DNA from: CAZNYN01 sp964577295
GTDB taxonomy: Bacteria; Synergistota; Synergistia; Synergistales; Synergistaceae
DNA: 19,234 bases
Direction: 5' to 3'
NCBI GenBank assembly: GCA_964577295.1
Contig: CAZNYN010000039.1
Coordinates: forward strand, 1-19,234
Every line of letters starts with the position of its first letter. The stretch's first letter is position 1. A model generated the notes under the pieces. That model saw nothing but the letters and a program-made list of their open reading frames with translations, did not search any database and was not told the origin of the DNA. Positions 6,955-13,382 of the stretch are shown in pieces. The position numbers and the translations under genes were made by a program.

Positions 6955-8336
6955 GAAAAAATCTGCTGGTTCAGCTCACGATAGCGGTTTTTCTTCCTAG
7001 TCTGGGAGCTTTTCTGCTCGCGTGGGTTGGTTTTTGCCAGTTTGAAAGGACAATGGAGGGCCTTGCGGGCTCCTACGTGCAGAATTTGGCGCGCGGGGCG
7101 GCTGCGAGGCTCGAGTCTACAAAGTGGGATCTGAGAACGGACGGCACTTGGCGCCCCAATCAGTTCGGTCTTCCGTCGGGTGGTTTTTCGAGTATGCTCT
7201 CAAGCGAGATGAGCGTGCCGGGGATGTTCGCCATTTTTGACGATGAGGGAACTTTGCTCTACGGAACACCGGATGTTCCTCTGCTCTCCATTCTTTGGGA
7301 TCAGCCTTTGAATGTTATGTCACCTCAGAAGATACGGGGGCCGAACGGGAATTTTTATACTATATCCGTATATCCCGTGCTTCGCCGCAATCTTTATGTT
7401 TTGGCGGCGGTTCGGTGGGATGAGCTTCTTGGCCCTATTGTTTCCCTTGCAACTTTTTGGCCTTTTATTATAGGGCTTTTGGGACTTGTCGGAATTTTTT
7501 CTGTGTATGTGATGTGGCAGAAGGTTATTCTGCCTCTTAAGGACCTTGAAAGCGAGGTCTCTTCTCTGAAATGGGGAGAGGAACGCCCTCAGAAGAACGC
7601 TCCCGAGGCCGTAGACGAGCTTCAGAGGCTTCGCGAGGCTCTGCTTGTGCTTTCCAATTCGGCTATTGACAAGGAGATTCTCTCACGCCGTTATGTCAAT
7701 GACATTGTGAAGGTTCAGGAGGAGGAGCGGTCTCGAATTTCGCGTGAAATTCACGACGGCCCGCTTCAAGATGTGACGGCGCTTATTCAGCGTCTGCGCC
7801 TTATGTCTATGGATATAGGCTCTCCCGATATTATGAAGGATAGGATAGGTGAGGCGGAGAGTGTGGCTATGGCGGGAGTCAAGGAGATGAGGGAGCTTTG
7901 CAACAACCTCACGCCCCCTTGGCTTGACCTTGGCATAACTCAGGCTTTGACGGAGCTTACGGAGCGTCAGAGCCGCCAGCTCGGCATAAAGATAACCACG
8001 GATTTGCAGGAGCTGCCGGAGCTTCCGAACGAGATTACTTTGGCGTTTTTCAGAGTGGCTCAGGAGGCTGTCAATAATTCGGCGCGCCATGCAAAGGCGG
8101 AGCACGTGCGCATCACTCTCCGAGACACGGGAGAGAGGATTGTGCTTCAGATAGAGGACGACGGAAACGGTTTCAAAGTTCCGAACAATATCACCGAACT
8201 TCGGGTAAAGGGACACAGAGGACTTTCAAATATGAAGGAAAGAATGTCTATCGTAGGCGGCACTCTCACTGTTTCGTCAACACCGGGCACGGGAACTGTT
8301 ATACGCTGCGAGCTTCCTTTTAAAACCGAGGAGTAA
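6951..8336 (+). CDS. Membrane sensor histidine kinase, HisKA_3 (NarX/DegS-like) type
   Basis: This encodes 461 aa, starting at TTG 6951 inside the regulator stop (TTGA). GGAGG at 6936-6940 supports it and implies translational coupling. Domains in order: transmembrane helix ~6-28, an extracytoplasmic sensor region ~29-164, transmembrane helix ~165-189, a linker or HAMP-like region ~190-240, dimerisation/phosphoacceptor EEERSRISREIHDGPLQDV with H268, then an ATPase domain with N-box QEAVNNSARH (371-380), DDGNGF (403-408), GHRGLSNMKER (421-431) and GTGT (447-450). It should autophosphorylate H268 and pass phosphate to the neighbouring regulator. The sensor region has no recognisable ligand fold by eye. 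The stop is followed within a few bases by a MITE-like element. Confidence 0.94.
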   Translation: MRKNLLVQLTIAVFLPSLGAFLLAWVGFCQFERTMEGLAGSYVQNLARGAAARLESTKWDLRTDGTWRPNQFGLPSGGFSSMLSSEMSVPGMFAIFDDEGTLLYGTPDVPLLSILWDQPLNVMSPQKIRGPNGNFYTISVYPVLRRNLYVLAAVRWDELLGPIVSLATFWPFIIGLLGLVGIFSVYVMWQKVILPLKDLESEVSSLKWGEERPQKNAPEAVDELQRLREALLVLSNSAIDKEILSRRYVNDIVKVQEEERSRISREIHDGPLQDVTALIQRLRLMSMDIGSPDIMKDRIGEAESVAMAGVKEMRELCNNLTPPWLDLGITQALTELTERQSRQLGIKITTDLQELPELPNEITLAFFRVAQEAVNNSARHAKAEHVRITLRDTGERIVLQIEDDGNGFKVPNNITELRVKGHRGLSNMKERMSIVGGTLTVSSTPGTGTVIRCELPFKTEE

Positions 8337-8339
8337 CCG

Positions 8340-8526
8340 AAAGAACCGCTGATTAAATGCACCATCCGCATCATAGGCAGCCACAGTCTGTGGCTCCAAC
8401 GTATTGATATACGCCTCCGCCCCAGACTGTGACTGCCTATTTAACGGCTGGCACATCTAATCAGCGGACGGTGCGTTGGTGATGTTCTGCAATAATTGAT
8501 TTAATCAGTGTTTCCCTAAAGAACCG
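8340..8526. mobile_element. MITE-like structured element between kinase and RNA-hydrolase genes
   Basis: Nested inverted repeats fill the 237-base gap. CTGATTAAAT (8349-8358) is complementary to 8499-8508. CCGCTGATTA (8346-8355) is complementary to 8458-8467. ATAGGCAGCCACAGTCTG (8373-8390) pairs with 8423-8440 apart from one base. AGCCACAG/CTGTGGCT forms a small perfect palindrome at 8379-8395. Read inward, the two ends (AAAGAACCGCTGATTAAAT and the complement of 8499-8517) agree at 15 of 19 positions. AAAGAACCG occurs at both 8340-8348 and 8518-8526, possibly a duplication. No ORF is inside, so any movement would need an outside transposase. An alternative is a structured RNA or terminator; no T-run follows the stems. 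Confidence 0.5.
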
Positions 8527-8573
8527 TATATCAGCTTAAAATCAAGAGAGGGGGAAGCCTGAGGGCGACTGTT

Positions 8574-10208
8574 TTGAAATTAAGAATTTTGGGTGCGGCG
8601 GGAGAAGTTACAGGATCGAATTATATGATAGAGGTCGGGGAGCATAAAGTTCTTGTCGACTGCGGCTTTCATCAGGGTCAGGACGAGGATAAGCACGAGG
8701 GCGAACTTTTTTCATTCAGCCCGGCCGATGTGGACGCTGTTCTTCTCACTCATGCTCACATCGACCACAGCGGAAGGATTCCGCTTCTTGTAAAGAACGG
8801 CTTTAAGGGCAGGGTGTACTGCACTTATGCCACCGGCGAGCTTGTGGATATTCTCTGGAACGACTCCGCGCGCATCATGCAGGAGGACGCTCAGTGGAAG
8901 ACGAGGAAGAATATGCGCCGCGGTCTGCCGAAGGTGGAGCCTCTCTACGGCGAAAAGGAAGTGGAGAAAGCTCTCGGTCTTCGCTCCCCCATGCCTTATG
9001 ACGAAGTCGTGGATATTGTGCCGGGGCTTAAAGTCAGATTCAGAGAGGCCGGGCACATTTTAGGCAGTGCCATTATAGAGACATGGATATCGGATGAGGG
9101 AACGGAGAAGCCCGTTAAGGTTGTATTTTCGGGAGACTTAGGGCCCTTTGACGGAGTTATAGAAAAACCGCCTACACTGCTTGAAGAGGCGGATCTGGTG
9201 CTCATCGAGTCCACTTACGGAGACAGAAACCACAAGTCGCTGGAGGAAACGCGCGCGGAATTTCAGGCCGCTGTGAAATCGGCTCTCGCCACGAGCGCAA
9301 AGATTCTCGTCCCCACCTTTGTCGTGGACAGAGCCCAGAGGATGCTCTACGAGTTTAAGCTGTTCCAGAAGGAGTTCCCGAACGAGAAGATGCCTTCCAT
9401 ATATCTCGACTCTCCGATGGGAGTTAAGACGACGGAGATATATTCAAAGTATGTGAACCTTCTCTCGCGCGACCTCAAGGAGCTGCTTATGAAGGGCGAC
9501 GATCCATTCGAGCCCGACCGTTTCCAATTTGTCCGCACGGCGGAGGAATCCCGTGCCGTTAATGATATGAAAAGCGGGATAATACTTGCGGGGAGCGGAA
9601 TGTGTTCGGGAGGCAGAATTATGCACCACCTGAAGCACAATTTGTTCAAGCCCGACACACATGTGCTCTTTGTCGGATATCAGGCATACGGCACATTGGG
9701 ACGCAGGCTCGTGGACGGCGCCAAGGAGATAAGAATAGCGGGCGAAGATGTGACTGTGAACGCTCAGTTCCACACTTTGAACGGATTTTCCGCCCATGCG
9801 GACAGAGACGACCTTTTGAAGTGGGCATCGAGCTTCCCCGCAAAGACGAAGTTCCTTGTCGTACACGGCGAACCTGCCTCATCGGAGGCTCTTGCCGCGG
9901 GGCTCAGAGATAAGGGTTATATGTCTCACGTTCCCGCTTTGGAAGAAGTCATCGACCTCGCGCCGACGGCGGAAGAGGCTATTTACAAGCCGCAGGCGAA
10001 CGCGCCTCGTATTTTGGACAGGATGAATATTATGCCGCAGGATGTCTCGCAGACTTTGAGCATGATTATGAGCCGCGCGGACGAGATGCAGAAGCTCGTC
10101 TACACGAGCAAAGATTACCGCGAAATTATGCCGCTTTTGATGTCCGCCAGAGTTCTTCTCGAAACTGCCTCATATATCAGCAAAAAAGAGGAAAAAATAT
10201 CTGCGTAG
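8574..10208 (+). CDS. Metallo-beta-lactamase-fold beta-CASP RNA hydrolase
   Basis: This encodes 544 aa from TTG 8574, chosen because MKLRILGAAGEVTGSNYMIE is the usual family start; GAGGG lies about 8 nt upstream. Metal-site motifs: HAHIDH (60-65), H161 in AGHILGSA, D188 in FSGDLG. ESTYGDR (212-218), GSGMCSGGR (340-348), FSAHAD (405-410) and H431 in VVHGE mark the beta-CASP part and the KH-like C-terminal metal motifs. The fold is that of RNA 3'-processing endo/exonucleases such as CPSF73-like proteins, so RNA cleavage is the likely role. The C-terminal ~70 residues (475-544) extend past the core and are rich in helices. The start lies ~50 bases downstream of the MITE-like element, which may separate it from the two-component operon. 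RNA or operon partners are unknown. Confidence 0.92.
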   Translation: MKLRILGAAGEVTGSNYMIEVGEHKVLVDCGFHQGQDEDKHEGELFSFSPADVDAVLLTHAHIDHSGRIPLLVKNGFKGRVYCTYATGELVDILWNDSARIMQEDAQWKTRKNMRRGLPKVEPLYGEKEVEKALGLRSPMPYDEVVDIVPGLKVRFREAGHILGSAIIETWISDEGTEKPVKVVFSGDLGPFDGVIEKPPTLLEEADLVLIESTYGDRNHKSLEETRAEFQAAVKSALATSAKILVPTFVVDRAQRMLYEFKLFQKEFPNEKMPSIYLDSPMGVKTTEIYSKYVNLLSRDLKELLMKGDDPFEPDRFQFVRTAEESRAVNDMKSGIILAGSGMCSGGRIMHHLKHNLFKPDTHVLFVGYQAYGTLGRRLVDGAKEIRIAGEDVTVNAQFHTLNGFSAHADRDDLLKWASSFPAKTKFLVVHGEPASSEALAAGLRDKGYMSHVPALEEVIDLAPTAEEAIYKPQANAPRILDRMNIMPQDVSQTLSMIMSRADEMQKLVYTSKDYREIMPLLMSARVLLETASYISKKEEKISA

Positions 10209-10235
10209 GACTACTCAAATTACCTATAAAAGGGC

Positions 10236-10241
10236 TATAAT
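10236..10241 (+). promoter_or_regulatory. Candidate -10 for the membrane-anchored protein gene
   Basis: A perfect TATAAT lies about 60 bases before ATG 10302, in the 93-base gap after the RNA-hydrolase gene. No clear -35 is seen. The gap also holds the GACAGGAGG ribosome binding site and no terminator hairpin. Confidence 0.4.
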
Positions 10242-10301
10242 ACAGCACGTTTGCAGGATGTTTCGCAGTGAGACTTATAAAAAAGGACAGGAGGCAGAGA
10301 A

Positions 10302-11873
10302 ATGACAAACAAAATTAAAATTTTTGCCGCTGTGGCAGCCGCCGCAGTCCTGACAGTGCTTGCCGTATTTCTCTTCTTCACTCTGTCTTCATCATCAAGC
10401 CTGACATCTCTCTTGCCGGAGCCGTCGGATAAAAAGCCGTACCTGCTGATAGAGACAAGGGAAAGTACATACCCCAAAGCTCTCTCCGCCCTTATGACGG
10501 ACGGCATTTACGCGCTTTTGAGAGACGGAACTCCGCGCAACACTCTTCTTTCCGCAGCGGAGAATGCGGTTGACGCATCCGTTCTTATCGAGGAGGAAGA
10601 GGACGAAATGGCAGAAGTCTATGCCGCGCTTCGTTTCTCTTCATCGGAGACGAAATCTCTTAAAAACGGAGAAGTTCCGGAAAGTATAAAAGTCGCGCTG
10701 AAATCGCCTAAGATAACGGCGAGCGCGGAAAAAGATGTCTGGCTGCTCTCGGAAACGGGCACAGAAGGCTTCGTCATATACTTTGTCAAAGGAGACAAAG
10801 TCGTGATGGCGGCAGGCGAGACTCCGTTCAAACGCCTCCGGGCAGTAATGGCGAAGGACGAAAAATCCGCAAAGATAAAGTGGAGGGACGAGAAAAAATG
10901 GCCCTCTCACATAGAGCTTTCGGACGGAGGTCGATTCACCTCCTCCAAAGGCAAAGACGCATCACCCTTAAAAATTCAGGCTGCATGGCATAAAACAGAT
11001 GCCAAGAAGCCCTCGGAAGCCGCGGGAGAGCTGCGCTGGAGCATCGAAGGACTGGATAAGCTGCTTGGCAGACAGGTGCTTTCCGCCCTCTCGTCAAGAG
11101 AGTGGGACACGTCAAAGTGCGTCCTGCCAGATCCGCTGCTGCTCTCGATGGGCATAAACCTTCCCGAGCTCAAAGGAATGCCGAAAGATTGGCCTTTCCC
11201 TCTGAGTACGATAGGAGCTCTCGGCGAGACTATGGACCTTTCCGACAGGGAGATACGCAAAATTCTGTCGGGACAGACGATACTTTCTCTCGGCGGACAC
11301 AACAAAATACTGTGGTTCGCACTGCCCGGCTTCATGGCAGAGTTTACGGGCGGCAAGGATGAGATGCGCAGACTTGTAGACTCCTTCTGGGAGAAGCTCT
11401 TCTTCGGAGCAAAGCCGAAGCCCATGAAAGACTTTGACTACGGAGGGACTACGACACTGCCCTTCTCTGTAGTGGGAGCTGCGAGGGATAACACGGCAGT
11501 CTTGGGTCTCATTTCTCCCGAATCCATAAGAGTTCACAACAAGCTCGGAAAGTTCCTCAAGAACAACGAAAGCGCGATAGGCTGGCTGGCTGCCGACCTT
11601 CCGCGCATAGGAGCGGCTCTGAGCAGCATGACAAAGATGAACTCCTTTATGAACGACGAAGCCTTCCAGGACGACACGGGGGACGAGTACATCGGAGCGG
11701 ATGAGACGACGGAAGAGGTCTTCCAGCCCGAAATGTCCTTCTCTCCGTTTGACCAGGAAATTACAGACTCATTCGGAAATGTCCTGCGAAAGTTCGGAAG
11801 TGTGGTAATCATCTGGGAGAAAGCAGAATCGGGAAGAATGACCTGGTTCAACTCGGATGCCAAAGCAAAATAA
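10302..11873 (+). CDS. Uncharacterised membrane-anchored 523-aa protein
   Basis: Starts at ATG 10302 with GGAGG upstream. An uncleaved-looking N-terminal helix (residues ~7-28, rich in Ala, Val, Leu and Phe) follows MTNKIK, and a Ser-rich linker comes next. The bulk of the protein is therefore predicted outside the cytoplasmic membrane. The remaining ~480 residues are a mixture of beta-strand-like and helical segments, with an acidic patch at ~94-103 (IEEEEDEMAE) and a second acidic region near 450-480 (DDTGDEY, ADETTEEV). I recognise no enzyme motif. The general look recalls large extracytoplasmic proteins of unknown function that compute a per-segment fold, but I name no family. It sits between the RNA-hydrolase gene and tyrS with its own candidate promoter. 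Confidence 0.8.
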   Translation: MTNKIKIFAAVAAAAVLTVLAVFLFFTLSSSSSLTSLLPEPSDKKPYLLIETRESTYPKALSALMTDGIYALLRDGTPRNTLLSAAENAVDASVLIEEEEDEMAEVYAALRFSSSETKSLKNGEVPESIKVALKSPKITASAEKDVWLLSETGTEGFVIYFVKGDKVVMAAGETPFKRLRAVMAKDEKSAKIKWRDEKKWPSHIELSDGGRFTSSKGKDASPLKIQAAWHKTDAKKPSEAAGELRWSIEGLDKLLGRQVLSALSSREWDTSKCVLPDPLLLSMGINLPELKGMPKDWPFPLSTIGALGETMDLSDREIRKILSGQTILSLGGHNKILWFALPGFMAEFTGGKDEMRRLVDSFWEKLFFGAKPKPMKDFDYGGTTTLPFSVVGAARDNTAVLGLISPESIRVHNKLGKFLKNNESAIGWLAADLPRIGAALSSMTKMNSFMNDEAFQDDTGDEYIGADETTEEVFQPEMSFSPFDQEITDSFGNVLRKFGSVVIIWEKAESGRMTWFNSDAKAK

Positions 11874-11883
11874 AATTATACAT

Positions 11884-11920
11884 TATGCCTGTGCCTGCTA
11901 TAATTGACGGCACGGGCATA
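11884..11920 (+). promoter_or_regulatory. Extended -10 promoter of tyrS inside an inverted repeat
   Basis: TGCTATAAT (11896-11904) is an extended -10 box. It lies in the 13-base loop between TATGCCTGTGCC (11884-11895) and GGCACGGGCATA (11909-11920), which pair over 12 positions with one wobble. As RNA from upstream, this hairpin could end or stabilise the preceding transcript, but no T-run follows. As DNA, the symmetry could be an operator for a repressor of tyrS. No T-box tRNA-sensing leader is visible in the 70 bases before tyrS. Confidence 0.5.
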
Positions 11921-11971
11921 TAAATTAAAAAACGAAAAATGCTAAAACAAAAAATTCGGAGGTAGAGGCAG

Positions 11972-13252
11972 ATGCATTGCAACGCGCTTAAGGTACTCAG
12001 GGAACGTGGATTTGTCGAATGGAGCAGTCACAACGAGGAGCTCGAGGAACACTTTATCAACAATATGGTAACAGGTTATATCGGGTTTGACCCGAGCGCT
12101 GACAGCCTTCATGTAGGCAATCTCGTCGCCATAATGGGTCTTGCGTGGCTGCAGAAGCTGGGACACCGTCCCATAGCCATTGCGGGCGGCGGCACGGGAC
12201 GCATAGGCGACCCTTCGGGCAAGAGTTCGGAAAGAAATCTCCTGAGCGAGGAGAAAATAGCCCACAACGTAAGCTGCATAGCGGGACAGCTCAAGCACTT
12301 CCTGAACTTCGACTGCGGCGACAACAGCGCCACACTCGTCAACAACAACGACTGGCTCAAAAATGAAAAGTTTATAGAGTTCCTTCGCGACACCGGTAAA
12401 TTCTTTACAGTCAGCTTCCTTGTCAACAGAGAATATGTCAGAAGCCGCGTCCTCGACCCGGACAAGTCGATAACATACACGGAGCTCTCATATATACTGC
12501 TCCAGGCTTTCGACTTCAACCACCTTTACAACGAGTTCGGCTGCACTCTCCAGATGGGCGGCAACGACCAGCAGGTCAACATAATAGCCGGCATGGATCT
12601 CACGCGCAAAAAGTCGGGCGGACAGTGCTACGGCATCACCTTCCCCCTCCTTTTGAACTCACAGGGACAGAAGTTCGGAAAGTCCGAAAGCGGCGCGGTA
12701 TACCTCTCTTCCGAGCGCACGAGCATATACAAGTTCTACCAGTTCTGGATAAACGTGGACGACAGCGACCTCGAGAAGCTCTACAAACTCTTCACATTCA
12801 GAGAGCTTGACGAAATCGCCGCTCTTCTCGAAGAGCACAACAAAGAGCCGCATCTCCGCAAAGCCCAGAAGGAACTCGCATGGGAGATGACATGCCGAGT
12901 TCACGGAGAAGCCGCAGCAAAGCGCGCACATGACGCAAGCGCCGTGCTCTTCGGAGAGATGGACATAAAAGACGCCGATGCGGAGCTACTCGAAACACTC
13001 TCCGGCGAAATTCCCTTCGCAGAGATTTCCGCAAAGGCGGAAGGCGCACTGACAGACGTAATAGTCGCGGCAGGCGGATGCGAGTCCAAAGGCGAGGCCA
13101 AGCGCAAGATAAAAGAGGGCGGAGTATACCTAAACGGCGAGAAAGTCGCAGACCAAGGCAGAACAGTCTCAGAGGCAGACCTTCTTGCGGGAAACTACAT
13201 GCAGATAAGAGTAGGCAAAAAAGATTTCAGACTTGTAAAGTTCGTAGGATAA
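11972..13252 (+). CDS. tyrS: Tyrosyl-tRNA synthetase
   Basis: This encodes 426 aa from ATG 11972, with GGAGG at 11959-11963. It charges tRNA-Tyr. The class I signatures are present: HVGN (47-50) in DPSADSLHVGN stands for the HIGH motif, and KFGKS (234-238) stands for KMSKS. The tyrosine-binding block GGGTGRIGDPSGKSSERNLL (72-91) and QMGGNDQ (194-200) fit the bacterial TyrRS group. A C-terminal S4-like RNA-binding domain covers ~359-424. The length is normal. It is likely a single-gene unit with its own promoter and a strong terminator directly after. The neighbour on the other side is the convergent ATPase gene. Confidence 0.97.
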   Translation: MHCNALKVLRERGFVEWSSHNEELEEHFINNMVTGYIGFDPSADSLHVGNLVAIMGLAWLQKLGHRPIAIAGGGTGRIGDPSGKSSERNLLSEEKIAHNVSCIAGQLKHFLNFDCGDNSATLVNNNDWLKNEKFIEFLRDTGKFFTVSFLVNREYVRSRVLDPDKSITYTELSYILLQAFDFNHLYNEFGCTLQMGGNDQQVNIIAGMDLTRKKSGGQCYGITFPLLLNSQGQKFGKSESGAVYLSSERTSIYKFYQFWINVDDSDLEKLYKLFTFRELDEIAALLEEHNKEPHLRKAQKELAWEMTCRVHGEAAAKRAHDASAVLFGEMDIKDADAELLETLSGEIPFAEISAKAEGALTDVIVAAGGCESKGEAKRKIKEGGVYLNGEKVADQGRTVSEADLLAGNYMQIRVGKKDFRLVKFVG

Positions 13253-13272
13253 GACAAATCACAAAATATAAT

Positions 13273-13309
13273 AACAACGGCGCGGATGATATACCCGCGC
13301 CGTTGTTTT
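13273..13309 (+). terminator. Intrinsic terminator of tyrS, possibly bidirectional
   Basis: AACAACGGCGCGG (13273-13285) pairs perfectly with 13295-13307 (13 bp, loop of 9), and the 3' arm ends in TTTT. It starts 20 bases after the tyrS stop. On the minus strand the hairpin is followed by TTATTATATTTTG, so it could also stop the convergent ATPase transcript. The 73 bases from here to the ATPase stop hold nothing else notable. Confidence 0.85.
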
Positions 13310-13382
13310 ATCCAATCCGCAAACGGCCTGAGCCGCCTGCGAAAGCTATCGCCCCGTGATGAGGGCGGGCGCGCTTTGAATG

